The notes: generated by a model from the letters alone, not told the origin. A stretch of DNA of 64,000 nt from an uncultured Flavobacteriaceae bacterium (GCA_947502975.1 CANNBV010000001.1:62001-126000), one strand, 5' to 3'; shown: positions 9,746 through 20,181, counted from the first letter of the stretch. Translations and numbers: made by a program.

Positions 9746-9930
9746 TATTTCTAAAAAATTAGTAAGAAGGAATACTCGTCTTTAAAATTTCAAAATTTAC
9801 AGGTATCAGTGCTGAGTATAAATACTTTCTAGTTAATTTAATGTCTATTGAATAAAAACTGTCTATTCTATGAGCCCAAATTTAAAATTATTAATCGAAT
9901 AATCTATATTTGTTTGAATATAATTTGAAC

Positions 9931-11016
9931 ATGAAAAAATTAGAAATATTACATATTGTTGAAGCTTTAGGAGGTGGCGTTTATAGTTATTTTATCGATT
10001 TATCTAATTATTTTGGACAATCTACAACATCAAAGACAACTGTTATATATAGTGATAAAAGACCTGAAATTATTCCAGAAAAGGTAAAGTTAGATTTTCA
10101 TTCAAATATTAACCTGATTAAAATGGAAATGAAAAAAGGGATTTCTTTTTCTGATTTATTTATCATATTTAAATTGGTAGGATATATAAAAAAAATAAAA
10201 CCTGATATCATTCATATTCATTCATCCAAAATGACAGTTATTGGTAGACTAGCTTATATTTTATCTTTTTCAAAAGCAAATTTATATTATACTCCACATG
10301 GTTATGCTTTTCTAAAAAAAGATATTTCAAAAAAAGAAAGTAAAATTTATTTTTTAGTTGAAAAATATTTTAGCAAATTGGGCGGGGTAACTATTGCGTG
10401 TGGTGATACAGAGTACGAATATTCTAAAAAATTTGGTAAATCTGACTTAATTAGAAATGGCATAAATATTAATGAAACTGAAAAACATTTTCACTTTAAG
10501 CAAAACCCCATACTTACAATTGGTATTCTGGGAAGAATAACTTACGCTAGAAATCCTAAGCTTTTTAATCTTATAGCAGAAAAAAATCCAGATATTCAAT
10601 TTATATGGATTGGTGATGGTGAACTTAGATCTATTATTTCTGCACCCAATATAAAGGTGACAGGATGGTTTATGAATAGAGAGGATGGTATTAAAAAACT
10701 CAATGATATTGATATTTATTTGCAATCCTCACTTTGGGAGGGTTTACCAATTGCAATTTTAGAAGCGATGGCTTTAAAAAAACCAGTTGTTGCTACCAAT
10801 ATAATAGGGAATAAAGATGTAGTTGAGCATGGTGAAACTGGATACCTTTTTGACTCAATTGAGCAACTTAATTTATATATCAAACAATTAAAGGACAAAA
10901 CGCATCGTGACAAACTAGGAGTAAATGGTTATCACAGGGTTCAAGAACTCTTTAATAGTGAAAAAAACTTTAGCTCGTTACATGCGCTCTACGAACATTA
11001 TTATAATAAATACTAG
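9931..11016 (+). CDS. Glycosyltransferase family 4
   Basis: GT-B fold transferase of 361 residues from ATG 9931; a longer reading from TTG 9910 is less likely. The N-terminus LHIVEALGGGVYSYFIDL fits the family's acceptor domain. The C-terminal donor domain has ILGRITYARNPKLF, then SSLWEGLPIAILEAMA (EX7E-type motif) and VEHGETGYLF. It probably adds a sugar to the repeat unit. It is the only gene of the polysaccharide cluster on the plus strand, and its 3' end overlaps the convergent O-antigen ligase-like gene by 47 bp. A lone TATATTTG box at 9905-9912 precedes it, with no TTG at proper spacing. Confidence 0.9.
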   Translation: MKKLEILHIVEALGGGVYSYFIDLSNYFGQSTTSKTTVIYSDKRPEIIPEKVKLDFHSNINLIKMEMKKGISFSDLFIIFKLVGYIKKIKPDIIHIHSSKMTVIGRLAYILSFSKANLYYTPHGYAFLKKDISKKESKIYFLVEKYFSKLGGVTIACGDTEYEYSKKFGKSDLIRNGININETEKHFHFKQNPILTIGILGRITYARNPKLFNLIAEKNPDIQFIWIGDGELRSIISAPNIKVTGWFMNREDGIKKLNDIDIYLQSSLWEGLPIAILEAMALKKPVVATNIIGNKDVVEHGETGYLFDSIEQLNLYIKQLKDKTHRDKLGVNGYHRVQELFNSEKNFSSLHALYEHYYNKY

Positions 11017-12286
11017 CAAATAGAGTAATCCATAATGCACTAAAAGTTATACCATCATAGCGAATTAAAAAGTCATCCGTGATATTTGATGTTAGAAACA
11101 AGACAAAGAAAAATAGAGCAAGTTCTGACTTTGCTTTAATTGCTATACGTAATATGTAGAACATATAAAACATAACACCTAGAAAGCCTAGAAAACCAAA
11201 CTTCAAAAGAAAATCAAGATATTGGTTGTGAGTTGGGAATTTGTACTTAGCCAAAAAAAATTGGTTTGTATCAATATATGCTTGAGTTAATGCTTTTTTG
11301 CTGTCTGCTGCACCTACTCCGTAATATGGGTGTTTTAATGAAATTTCATAAGCTGTTTTCCATATACTTAAACGAGTCACCAAAGCATTAAAGACCTCTC
11401 CTTCAGGATTATCAAAATCATCTAGCTTCCCAATTTTATCCATATGTTTAAATGTAACGCTATTATATTTACCTATTACATAGGGAAAAGTCCTAATAAA
11501 AGTATAAGAAAACAACGAAAGAAATAAGAATATTGATGTCGATAAAATCAGTATCCTTTTTTTTGACAAGCCCTTAATCATTTTGGCCACTGTAATAATA
11601 AAAATTCCAATAAATGCATTAACAACAGCAATTCTAGTATTAATAATAAACAACACCAACAACGCCAAAACAAAAAACAATATCCTGTATAGAATTTTGA
11701 GTCGCTTTTGAGTTTTGAAAAAACTACTTAACATTAAATAATAATTGGCAACAACAAGAAAAGCAACATGCATGTTTAATGCTGGAGCATGAGAATTGAC
11801 ACTCAATGCAAATTTATAACCCATTTGCCATACCATAGCTCCGTTCAGATATGTTTCAAATATATCTAGATTCAATAATACATGAAAACCGAGAGCCAAT
11901 ATTAAAATTAAAGTAAATACGAACGTGTAAACACTTAAAACTTTATTTATTGAAATAGAAATGTATTGCCCTAGAATTAATAAGGGAAATATTAACATAG
12001 ATATATATTTCTCAGTATGCTTCATACCTTCATAAAAACTATCATTGTTCCATATAAAGAGGATATTTAACAGAAATGGGATAGAAATAATAATAACGGG
12101 TTGTAAAATTGAAGAATGCCATTTGAATCTCTTATAATATATAACGTTAAAAAAAACAAAAAACAAAATAGCTATTGTTCCTGGCATTGAAAACACCATA
12201 ATACCAGAGAGTATCCCCAGAAGGTATTCATATATCTTGGTGTATTGTTTATCTGATATGTTATTAACTAATCTTTCTAATAACAT
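10970..12286 (-). CDS. O-antigen ligase/polymerase family membrane protein (Wzy_C type)
   Basis: 438 residues with about eleven or twelve hydrophobic segments and one long periplasmic loop (roughly residues 265-350). Within and after the loop are HPYYGVGAADSKKAL and PTHNQYLDFLLKFGFLG, the pattern of O-antigen ligase/polymerase proteins. It either ligates glycan to lipid A-core or polymerises repeat units; the sequence does not decide between them. The upstream membrane gene overlaps it by 23 bp, so the two are probably cotranscribed. Its 3' end overlaps the GT4 gene on the other strand. Confidence 0.8.
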   Translation of the reverse strand: MLLERLVNNISDKQYTKIYEYLLGILSGIMVFSMPGTIAILFFVFFNVIYYKRFKWHSSILQPVIIISIPFLLNILFIWNNDSFYEGMKHTEKYISMLIFPLLILGQYISISINKVLSVYTFVFTLILILALGFHVLLNLDIFETYLNGAMVWQMGYKFALSVNSHAPALNMHVAFLVVANYYLMLSSFFKTQKRLKILYRILFFVLALLVLFIINTRIAVVNAFIGIFIITVAKMIKGLSKKRILILSTSIFLFLSLFSYTFIRTFPYVIGKYNSVTFKHMDKIGKLDDFDNPEGEVFNALVTRLSIWKTAYEISLKHPYYGVGAADSKKALTQAYIDTNQFFLAKYKFPTHNQYLDFLLKFGFLGFLGVMFYMFYILRIAIKAKSELALFFFVLFLTSNITDDFLIRYDGITFSALWITLFASIYYNNVRRAHVTS

Positions 12287-13355
12287 ATTTTATAGATTTA
12301 GATGTACGCTTAACTAGATCTTGATCGTAGTAGAGAGCAAGATATATAAGTGGGAATACTCCTAGTTTATGTTTAACCGCAGATCCAAGGTCTGGCTCAA
12401 AAACACCTTGAACAATTAAATAAGCAAAAGTAAAATGGAAAAACCATTCTTCATGTAAATACTCCTTCTTTTTCCGTAAACATTTATGATAATAATATAT
12501 TAGATAAACAAACATTAACATTTGCCAAAGTATAAATGCCATGACTTGTGGCTTATAGAAAAATTTCAGCCCATTTACAGGAAAGTTTACACTAAAAAAG
12601 CCATAAAACACTCCTACACTTTCTCCTATAAAAGTATCTGTTTCTATTGGAGATACAATAATGGTTTGAGAATCCTCTCTACCCACTCTCCTTTTGTTCA
12701 ATTTCTCTCTTGAGCTCTGAGACATAAATTCTCCTTTAATAAGCCCATAACTCAACGAAATGAAACATGCTATTAATAATCCAGAGATAATATTGAAAAC
12801 AACTTTATTTCTAATTTTAATAAATTTTCCTAAGTACAAGCCAATCCCTAAAATTGGTATAAGTGAAAAATAGGGTCTATACCATAATCCCAAAAATATG
12901 AACATTACATTTACTATGATTAATTTGGTGACTAATTTGTAAGGAGATATTAACACCAAAGAGATAATAAGAATATAAACAAAATTAATAAACTCTTTAG
13001 ACGGTATAGATAAGTATACTGCAAAAATTAACATAGTTGTCCAGACAATAATATTTCGTAGAACCAGCTTGCCAAAAATATTGGGTATACCCAAACGACT
13101 TAATAAATAAAAAATAATGGGTAATTGCACAATAGCGACAAAATAATATTCGAGCCTGTTAAGTCTTAAAATATCATAAAACCACATAGCAAAAGAGTAA
13201 CTACCGATAAGTCCTTTTTCATTCCAAGGATCAAATCGAATGAGATTAGCATCAAAATAGTATTTCTCTGGCAAGAAAAAAGAGGAACATACTCCAAGGA
13301 TAATAGTCGTTAGAGCTATAAATATGTAGACAACGTTTTTTACTTTGAAAGTCAA
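12264..13355 (-). CDS. Multi-pass membrane protein, candidate Wzy-type polymerase
   Basis: 363 residues with around ten hydrophobic segments and a central polar loop (about residues 210-250) rich in Arg, Lys and Ser. I do not recognise a named family by motif; size, topology and position between flippase/pyruvyl transferase and the ligase-like gene suggest a Wzy/EpsG-type repeat-unit polymerase. The start codon is TTG at 13355; the next in-frame ATG is more than 50 codons further in and would remove the first helix. It overlaps the next gene by 23 bp. Confidence 0.6.
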   Translation of the reverse strand: MTFKVKNVVYIFIALTTIILGVCSSFFLPEKYYFDANLIRFDPWNEKGLIGSYSFAMWFYDILRLNRLEYYFVAIVQLPIIFYLLSRLGIPNIFGKLVLRNIIVWTTMLIFAVYLSIPSKEFINFVYILIISLVLISPYKLVTKLIIVNVMFIFLGLWYRPYFSLIPILGIGLYLGKFIKIRNKVVFNIISGLLIACFISLSYGLIKGEFMSQSSREKLNKRRVGREDSQTIIVSPIETDTFIGESVGVFYGFFSVNFPVNGLKFFYKPQVMAFILWQMLMFVYLIYYYHKCLRKKKEYLHEEWFFHFTFAYLIVQGVFEPDLGSAVKHKLGVFPLIYLALYYDQDLVKRTSKSIKYVIRKIS

Positions 13356-13378
13356 CTTTTACTTATATATGTTAGTAT

Positions 13379-14377
13379 TTAGGATCTGATAAAATTTTTA
13401 CATCGTTCTTTTAATTCATTTGCTTTTTTCTCAAAAGACGTAGGGTTAGAAGGTGGGTTATTCCAGTCTATTTCTGCTGGGTTATAAACATTCATGCTTT
13501 TACCAAATAACTTATCTAGTTCTTCCTTTGGTTGATTTGTTAATATATTTATATGATCCAAGATACCTCTAAAACGTGACATGTGAAGCCCTTCATTAGT
13601 TAAGCCCTCCATCAAAAATAATACAGGTGTACCTAATGCTAAACAAGGTAGAGCACAGTGAATTCTAGAAGTTACAACCAGTTTTGCACTTGCGTATTTT
13701 TTTAAAGTAGTTTTTGCTATTTTATATAGTTCTTCATTTTTTTGTTTAGAACTAACGTAATGTTCTATAGTTGTAGATTTATCTATAACTTCTTGAGGCA
13801 AATAATCTGTCAATTTAGCTTTTGGTTTAAAATAGTCTTTCAACTTATATAGCTTATTAATTGGAGGCTTTTTTATCAATTCAATAACGTTTACCTTTTT
13901 AAGCATATCCTTATCGTAGCTATATAATGGATCAACCAAATAAATATTGTCTGTTTTTTTTTCAGATTTGTATTTCTCATCAAGGGTTGTGGTCATACAA
14001 AAACTAAAGTACGAATCAATACCTTTCTGTTGCAATATATCTAAGGTTTTATAATCCCTACAACCTATTGGACTATGTTTTTTAAGATAATCTATATTCT
14101 CCTTTTTTGCTAATATAATCTCTGCGCTGCTTGGTTGAAGATGAAATGAAATAAATAGAGGAATCAAATTAGGGCTTGGAGGCCAATTTTCTGGGGCATC
14201 AGTGAACCATCCATTCATTATAATTTTAGCCTCTTCATAGTCTCTATTTAACTCATCTCTTACAACATAAAAGTCTACTTGAGGCAAAAATTGCTCTGCG
14301 GCGCAACTTTGAATATGGTCTCCAATATTTACAACTCCAAGATTACTTTGTTTGTGCTCAAATAATGCATATTTCAT
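13379..14377 (-). CDS. Polysaccharide pyruvyl transferase family protein
   Basis: 332 residues resembling the PF04230 family (CsaB/WcaK-like). Typical features are an N-terminal NIGDHIQSCAAEQFLP, a central IGCRDYKTLDILQQKGI and a C-terminal VVTSRIHCALPCLALGTPVLFL. Members usually transfer pyruvate from PEP onto a sugar as a ketal, giving the glycan negative charge. It lies between wzx and the polymerase-like genes, consistent with modifying the repeat unit. ATG start at 14377. Confidence 0.82.
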   Translation of the reverse strand: MKYALFEHKQSNLGVVNIGDHIQSCAAEQFLPQVDFYVVRDELNRDYEEAKIIMNGWFTDAPENWPPSPNLIPLFISFHLQPSSAEIILAKKENIDYLKKHSPIGCRDYKTLDILQQKGIDSYFSFCMTTTLDEKYKSEKKTDNIYLVDPLYSYDKDMLKKVNVIELIKKPPINKLYKLKDYFKPKAKLTDYLPQEVIDKSTTIEHYVSSKQKNEELYKIAKTTLKKYASAKLVVTSRIHCALPCLALGTPVLFLMEGLTNEGLHMSRFRGILDHINILTNQPKEELDKLFGKSMNVYNPAEIDWNNPPSNPTSFEKKANELKERCKNFIRS

Positions 14378-14486
14378 AATTATTAACTGATTATATTTTA
14401 GATTACAAATATTATAAATCTAATCTAGATTTTCCGTAAGAATAACAAGAATTATTTAATCAAATAATGTGTATTAAATAAGTAAG

Positions 14487-15863
14487 CTAATCACCTTTAA
14501 ATTTAAGGAGTACCGAAACTATTAATTTTCTATTAACAAAAAAGAAAAGCATCATGCTTAATACTACCAATAGTATTGATATAAAAAATGAATCGAAATA
14601 TTGTAAAATCAAAACAATTGTGTATGCAAATAGGAAAAAACCAAATAATTTATAATTTATATATAATTTAAATTTATACATTCTAAGTAATAAAGTACTA
14701 ATAAAACCAATAACAGATCCAAATGCTACGGCATAAAGCTGAAATTGGTTTATAAGAACCATACTAATAAATATATTAATCAACCCTCCAATAAATGTGG
14801 TTGTAAGAATACCTTTTGTCTCCTTACTTTTAAGATAGAATGCGCCATAAAAAGCACAAAAAGCAGACATACCTGCTGAAAGAAAAAGAATAGGTAAATA
14901 GTTACTAGCTTGATGGTACTCTTGATCAGTTGTGTATTTAATCAAAAACCTAGATGAAGCCGTTAAAACAATAATTGCTGTCATTTCAAAAGCAATAAAA
15001 CGATTTAATATCTTTGACGCATTTTGTTTTTTTAGTTTTTCTTTACCTTGATTAGAGATTGTAAAATCTTGCCATGATAAAATAAAAATAGAATTTACCA
15101 AAGCAATTATACCTGCATATCTTGCAGAAATAGCATAAATGCCGTTATATTCTTCGTTCAAAAAGAAAAGAATAATATACCTATTTCCCAAATCTATTAA
15201 CCACCAACTAATAGCATTGGGTAATAAAGGCCAAGAATATTTAACCATACTCTTAGCTGTTGTTTTATCATAACTAGATAATTCTATTTCTTTATAAATT
15301 TTACCAAAAATAAACACACACAAAATTGTAATAGTTTGTGCTATAAAAAGTGCTAATAGAATACCTCCAACCTTCATATTTAGTATTAGTAAAACTATTG
15401 CAGAAAATGTAGTAACTAACACAGCATTGGCAATTCCCATAAAAGCATAGAGTGTGTTTTTTCCCATACCTCTTAATACTTGCTGTGAAAAAACAAAAAG
15501 ACAAGAAGACATTTGAAGTAATACAAACTCAAAAAAATACTCATATTCAATAAAAACATTTACAAACATGAAAAGAGTAAAAAAAACTAAATACCCTATA
15601 AATAGTAGTTTTAATCCTGTCGTAATTATTTGTTGACTATTCTCCTTATCTTGAAGTAAAAAACGGTAAACAGCCTCTGATATTTGTATGGTTATCAAGG
15701 GTGTTAAAAATGTTATTGAAACAAGTAAAAGATCATATTCCCCAAGCTCGTCTTTACTCAAAAAAAAGGAATATATTGGAATTAAAACAAACAAGACTAC
15801 CTTAGATCCAAAAATTCCGATAGAATATAAAAGTGAAGATTTTAAGAAAGCTGATTTATGCAT
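14487..15863 (-). CDS. Oligosaccharide flippase (Wzx-like, MATE/MOP superfamily)
   Basis: 458 residues with about twelve to fourteen hydrophobic helices, starting with SAFLKSSLLYSIGIFGSKVVLF, the usual N-terminus of polysaccharide biosynthesis transporters. It would flip undecaprenyl-linked repeat units to the periplasm. It follows rfbD by only 21 bp. ATG start at 15863. Confidence 0.87.
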   Translation of the reverse strand: MHKSAFLKSSLLYSIGIFGSKVVLFVLIPIYSFFLSKDELGEYDLLLVSITFLTPLITIQISEAVYRFLLQDKENSQQIITTGLKLLFIGYLVFFTLFMFVNVFIEYEYFFEFVLLQMSSCLFVFSQQVLRGMGKNTLYAFMGIANAVLVTTFSAIVLLILNMKVGGILLALFIAQTITILCVFIFGKIYKEIELSSYDKTTAKSMVKYSWPLLPNAISWWLIDLGNRYIILFFLNEEYNGIYAISARYAGIIALVNSIFILSWQDFTISNQGKEKLKKQNASKILNRFIAFEMTAIIVLTASSRFLIKYTTDQEYHQASNYLPILFLSAGMSAFCAFYGAFYLKSKETKGILTTTFIGGLINIFISMVLINQFQLYAVAFGSVIGFISTLLLRMYKFKLYINYKLFGFFLFAYTIVLILQYFDSFFISILLVVLSMMLFFFVNRKLIVSVLLKFKGD

Positions 15864-15884
15864 ATATTTATTATAAAACCGAGT

Positions 15885-16673
15885 TTATATATTTTTCAAA
15901 ACAGTATATTTCGGTCGTTGAGCAAAATTAACATAATTGCTAACCTTAACAAGCTTGGTTTTATTAACTAACTGATTTTCAGATAATATTTGTCTTGCAA
16001 AATCATACCAAGTCAATATTTCACTACCACAAAAGTGATAAATTCCGAATGCTTGTGGTGCTTGAATGGCTAAGTTAACAATGAATAAAGATAGATCAAC
16101 TGTATTAGTGGGGCAACCAACTTGGTCATCAGTAACTGATAATACCTTCTCTTTTTTTGCTTTATTTAATATACTTTTATAGAAATTATGCCCATACTTT
16201 TTACTATATAGCCATGATGTCCTAACAATATAATAACTACTTAAAATGTTTTGAATATACTTTTCTCCAAGTAGTTTTGATTTCCCATACTCATTTATAG
16301 GGTTGGGAACGTCAAAAACGGTATAAGGCTTAGCTTTTTCACCATCAAACACATAATCAGTAGATATATGAATTAAAATGATATTTTTCTCTTTACATAC
16401 TTTTGCCAAATTTCTAACTCCATCTGAATTAATTCTGTATGCAACTTCTGGTGATTTCTCTGCTTGTTCGACATCTGTATAGGCAGCACAATTTATACAA
16501 TAATCGAAAATATTCTTACTAAAAAAAACGCTTAAACGATTCTGGTTTGTGATATCTAATGCACTTTTTGAAACAAAGATAAAATCTAAACCTTGTAAAT
16601 TGGAGGAGTATAATTCTTTAAAAGTTTTTCCTAACTGACCATTCGCTCCAGTAACTAGTACTTTCTTATTCAT
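15885..16673 (-). CDS. rfbD: dTDP-4-dehydrorhamnose reductase, short C-terminus
   Basis: Last step of dTDP-L-rhamnose synthesis, reducing the 4-keto sugar with NAD(P)H. The Rossmann motif GANGQLG is at residues 9-15, STDYVFDG near 103 and the catalytic YGKSK near 126. The protein stops at 262 residues with RPKYTVLKNI. Relatives continue about 20-25 residues (a VLD-K-type segment followed by a W-K-E-like helix), so the C-terminal helix appears lost, and no frame downstream restores it. A GTG three bases before the ATG is an alternative start. It is 7 bp downstream of rfbC. Confidence 0.88.
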   Translation of the reverse strand: MNKKVLVTGANGQLGKTFKELYSSNLQGLDFIFVSKSALDITNQNRLSVFFSKNIFDYCINCAAYTDVEQAEKSPEVAYRINSDGVRNLAKVCKEKNIILIHISTDYVFDGEKAKPYTVFDVPNPINEYGKSKLLGEKYIQNILSSYYIVRTSWLYSKKYGHNFYKSILNKAKKEKVLSVTDDQVGCPTNTVDLSLFIVNLAIQAPQAFGIYHFCGSEILTWYDFARQILSENQLVNKTKLVKVSNYVNFAQRPKYTVLKNI

Positions 16674-16680
16674 CACAGAA

Positions 16681-17226
16681 CTAATTAAAGAGGTTCTTAA
16701 AGGTTAATAAGTTTTGATCTTTCACAGATAGTACAATCTTGTGTTCAGCTAAACCCCAATCAATATTTAAATGTAAATCGTTATATGCTAACCCAACCTC
16801 AGATTCTTTATTGTAAAAATTATCACATTTATAAGAAAAAATAGTATTATCTTCTAAGGCTAGAAACCCGTGAGCAAAGCCTCTAGGAATGTAAAGTTGT
16901 TTATGATTTTCTTCATTTAAAACTAGTGAAAAATGCTTGCCAAAAGTTTCTGACCTTTCTCTTAAATCAACACAAACATCCAGCGCACTTCCTTTTAATA
17001 CCTGTACTAGTTTTGCTTGTGCAGCCTCTCCTTTTTGAAAATGTAGCCCTCTTAAAACACCTTTTGAAGATTTTGAAATATTATCTTGAACAAAACTGCT
17101 TTCAATTCCCGTTAGTTTTTCAAATGTATTAACATTAAAGGCTTCATAAAAACACCCTCTTGTGTCTTTAAAAACCTTAGGGGTTATCACATAACACCCT
17201 TTTAAATATGTTTCTTCTACCTTCAT
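16681..17226 (-). CDS. rfbC: dTDP-4-dehydrorhamnose 3,5-epimerase
   Basis: Epimerises C3 and C5 of dTDP-4-keto-6-deoxyglucose. The 181-residue cupin protein has RGLHFQ at 59-64 with the catalytic His62, GFAHGF at 116-121, and Tyr132 in FSYKCDNFYN. The length is normal. It is separated from rfbA by one base, in an rfbB-A-C-D order on the minus strand. Confidence 0.95.
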   Translation of the reverse strand: MKVEETYLKGCYVITPKVFKDTRGCFYEAFNVNTFEKLTGIESSFVQDNISKSSKGVLRGLHFQKGEAAQAKLVQVLKGSALDVCVDLRERSETFGKHFSLVLNEENHKQLYIPRGFAHGFLALEDNTIFSYKCDNFYNKESEVGLAYNDLHLNIDWGLAEHKIVLSVKDQNLLTFKNLFN

Positions 17227-17227
17227 T

Positions 17228-18085
17228 TTATTTTAATAGTTGAAGGTATTTCCCATAACCACTTTTTAGTAATGGTTCTGCAAGTTTGTTTAATTGATTT
17301 TTATCTATGAATTTCATTTTATATGCTTCTTCTTCTATACATCCTATTTTTTGACCCTGTCTTTCTTCAATTACTTGTACAAATAGAGAAGCTTGCATCA
17401 AAGAATCAAAAGTTCCTGTATCCAGCCAAGCTGTCCCTTTATCCAAAATTTGGACATTTAGCTTTCCTTTATCTAAATATACTTTATTTACGTCTGTAAT
17501 TTCTAATTCTCCTCTGCTACTTGGTTTAATAGTTTTAGCTATTTTAATAACTGAATTGTCATAAAAATATATCCCCGGAACTGCATAATTAGATTTTGGT
17601 TTTTTTGGCTTTTCTTCTATAGAAATAGCTTTTTTTTTGTCATCAAACTCTACAACACCATAACGTTGCGGATCCTTAACATGATAAGCAAATATAACTC
17701 CACCATCAGGTTTTATATTACTTTGCAACGTTTTATCTAACCCTGATCCATAAAATATATTATCTCCTAAAATTAAGGCCACACTATCTTTGCCAATAAA
17801 TTCCTCTCCTATCAAAAAAGCTTCAGCTAAACCTTTGGGTTGTTCTTGAACTGCATATACAAACTTACATCCATAATGATTTCCATTACCCAAAAGCGTT
17901 TTGAATTTATCTATATCTTCTCTTGTAGTTATAATTAAAATTTCATTTATACCAGCAGATAAAAGTGTTGTTAACGGATAGTATACCATTGGTTTGTCAT
18001 ATACAGGCATAAGTTGTTTGCTTACCGCTTTAGTAAGTGGATACAATCGTGTTCCTGAACCTCCTGCTAATATAATTCCCTTCAT
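17228..18085 (-). CDS. rfbA: Glucose-1-phosphate thymidylyltransferase
   Basis: Makes dTDP-glucose from dTTP and glucose-1-phosphate, the entry to the rhamnose pathway. The nucleotide-binding signature [12 protein letters not shown] begins at residue 8, with ILGDNIFYG near 105 and [19 protein letters not shown] near 157. The 285-residue length is typical. The ATG overlaps the rfbB stop by one base, which indicates translational coupling. Confidence 0.96.
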   Translation of the reverse strand: MKGIILAGGSGTRLYPLTKAVSKQLMPVYDKPMVYYPLTTLLSAGINEILIITTREDIDKFKTLLGNGNHYGCKFVYAVQEQPKGLAEAFLIGEEFIGKDSVALILGDNIFYGSGLDKTLQSNIKPDGGVIFAYHVKDPQRYGVVEFDDKKKAISIEEKPKKPKSNYAVPGIYFYDNSVIKIAKTIKPSSRGELEITDVNKVYLDKGKLNVQILDKGTAWLDTGTFDSLMQASLFVQVIEERQGQKIGCIEEEAYKMKFIDKNQLNKLAEPLLKSGYGKYLQLLK

Positions 18086-19092
18086 TATTGTTGATACTTT
18101 TCAATATACCAATTTATTGTTTTTCTAATGCCTGTTCCAAAATTTTCTTGAGCTAACCAACCAAGGTCCTTTTCTATTTTAGTAGCATCTATAGCATATC
18201 TATGATCATGCCCTGGCCTATCTTTTACAAAAGTGATTTGATCCTTGTAAGAATTAGTTTTTGGGAAAATTTCATCTAATATATCACATATTGTATTTGC
18301 AATGTCTAAATTATTCTTCTCATTTTTCCCACCAATATTGTAAGTTTCACCCTTAATACCATGATTAAACGCAAGGTCTATTCCTATGCAATGGTCTCCT
18401 ACATATAACCAATCTCTTATATTTTTTCCGTCTCCATAAATTGGAATATTTTCGCCTTTCAATGCTTTTCTAATTATTGTAGGAATCAATTTTTCATCAT
18501 GTTGTTTTGCCCCATAGTTATTTGAACAATTAGTAGTAACAACATTTAAACCATAAGTATGAAAATAACTTCTAGCAATAAAATCTGATGATGCCTTTGA
18601 AGCACTGTAAGGGCTATTTGGAGCATAAGATGTTTTCTCTGTGAATAAACCTGTTTTGCCTAAAGTTCCATAAACTTCATCAGTAGAAATGTGTAAAAAT
18701 CTTGATTTAGTGTGTTTAGAACTCACTTCATAAGCTACTGACATCCAATTGTTCTTTGCAACGTCAAGTAAGTTGAAAGTTCCTACGATATTAGTATTGA
18801 TAAACTCATCAGGTGAGTTAATTGAATTGTCTACGTGAGACTCTGCGGCAAAATGAATTACGCCTTCAAAGTCATATTCTTTAAATAATTTTTCAAGTAA
18901 CATTCTGTCACATATATCCCCTTTAATGAACGTATAATTAATATGATTTTCAACTTCTTTCAAATTAGAAAGTTCACCTGCATATGTTAACTTATCAATA
19001 TTTACAACTTTAATACCAGGATATTTATTAAGAAAATATACTATAAAATTTGAGCCAATAAATCCAGCACCTCCTGTTATTAAGATATTCAT
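18085..19092 (-). CDS. rfbB: dTDP-glucose 4,6-dehydratase
   Basis: NAD-dependent dehydratase forming dTDP-4-keto-6-deoxyglucose. The Rossmann motif GGAGFIGS is at residues 7-14, the catalytic STDEVYG at 136-142 and YSASK at 162-166. The length of 335 is slightly short of some relatives but complete. First of the four rhamnose genes, 3 bp downstream of the chain-length gene. Confidence 0.96.
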   Translation of the reverse strand: MNILITGGAGFIGSNFIVYFLNKYPGIKVVNIDKLTYAGELSNLKEVENHINYTFIKGDICDRMLLEKLFKEYDFEGVIHFAAESHVDNSINSPDEFINTNIVGTFNLLDVAKNNWMSVAYEVSSKHTKSRFLHISTDEVYGTLGKTGLFTEKTSYAPNSPYSASKASSDFIARSYFHTYGLNVVTTNCSNNYGAKQHDEKLIPTIIRKALKGENIPIYGDGKNIRDWLYVGDHCIGIDLAFNHGIKGETYNIGGKNEKNNLDIANTICDILDEIFPKTNSYKDQITFVKDRPGHDHRYAIDATKIEKDLGWLAQENFGTGIRKTINWYIEKYQQ

Positions 19093-19095
19093 TAT

Positions 19096-20169
19096 TTATA
19101 TTTCACTTTTATACTTATCTAAAAACTTAACAAAATGTAATGTTAAAAGGATTATTGATGCAAATACCATTAAAATTATAGTGTAATATATTTTCACATT
19201 AAGCGTTTTACCTAAAAGTTCTCTAGTATTATCTATTGTTCCTTGATTTTCTTGACTAGATACAACTTCAATGATGAATTGCTTATCTTCTTTTCTCCTT
19301 TGAATAGACACTAACTCTCTTCGAAGTTCAACATCATTATTATATAATTCAAATTCTTTAGTAATGTTTCTATCATCAGTATTATCAATACTAATAGTAG
19401 TTTGAGAGCCAGATGTTTTCTCCAAAGGTGTTTCTAATACTTTTTTATAAACATTTTGTAAATCTTTGGAGGCTTCCAAAGAGGTTAAAATTGATTTTTC
19501 TAAACGACTCAGTTCATCTAGATCCTTTTTTTGTTCAGTAATAAAATACTCAGTAGAAACTATTTTATCAACTATTTTCGAAATAACCGTTCCAAAAACA
19601 TCCTTTTCTTTTGCCTTTATTATAACTCTCTGAACGGGATATTGAAACTCTTTTGAATTTTTGACAAAGTTTTCGAAGGTTACTGTAGATGCTACAGATG
19701 AATCTAGTTTTTTTGTGTAATTATCAAAATTTTCTAATTTATCATTTTCTGTAATTACTGATTCAACTTCTAAATCAATAAGAGATGCTGCCTTTGAGGA
19801 TTCAATGTTTAAAACCGTCCCCAAAGTATTAAAGTCGTTTTCTGCAATTAATTCGTTATAATAACTAATTGCTCGATATAAATTCTCTCCTGTTTCATAA
19901 TTTTGTTTTATCACAGTGGTGGATTTATACACAGGTTCACCTTTATTCTGTTTAAAATATCCGTAAGCAAAACCAATAATACCTGCAATAACAATTTTGA
20001 TAATATGCTTTTTTACAAAAAACACAAACCATACAAATGATAAAAATAGTTTTCTTAGTAAGTTTCCTATGAATTTAAATAACTTATCAAACATATTTCC
20101 AATCATCTTAAAAAGCTGTCCTAAATCTACTTCTTCAGATTGTTGTGGTTGAGGCAAATCCTTACTCAT
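19096..20169 (-). CDS. Wzz-like chain-length determinant protein
   Basis: 357 residues with a long cytoplasmic N-terminus, a membrane helix at about 52-74, a large periplasmic region with a coiled-coil-like stretch (about 215-310), and a second helix near 328-348 with a short basic tail. This two-helix layout is that of Wzz/polysaccharide co-polymerase proteins, which set glycan chain length. No kinase domain is present. It starts 12 bp after the preceding gene and 3 bp before rfbB, so it looks like the operon's first polysaccharide gene. Confidence 0.78.
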   Translation of the reverse strand: MSKDLPQPQQSEEVDLGQLFKMIGNMFDKLFKFIGNLLRKLFLSFVWFVFFVKKHIIKIVIAGIIGFAYGYFKQNKGEPVYKSTTVIKQNYETGENLYRAISYYNELIAENDFNTLGTVLNIESSKAASLIDLEVESVITENDKLENFDNYTKKLDSSVASTVTFENFVKNSKEFQYPVQRVIIKAKEKDVFGTVISKIVDKIVSTEYFITEQKKDLDELSRLEKSILTSLEASKDLQNVYKKVLETPLEKTSGSQTTISIDNTDDRNITKEFELYNNDVELRRELVSIQRRKEDKQFIIEVVSSQENQGTIDNTRELLGKTLNVKIYYTIILMVFASIILLTLHFVKFLDKYKSEI

Positions 20170-20181
20170 AATTAAAATGTG

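Noticed and set aside
9905-9912. Promoter for the GT4 gene
   Set aside because: TATATTTG is present but no TTG lies 17-23 bases upstream, and the box overlaps the alternative TTG start. Mentioned in the gene entry only.
15864-15884. Frameshift explaining the short rfbD
   Set aside because: The following bases were read in all three frames and none continues the family's C-terminus, so it looks like a real truncation or replacement.
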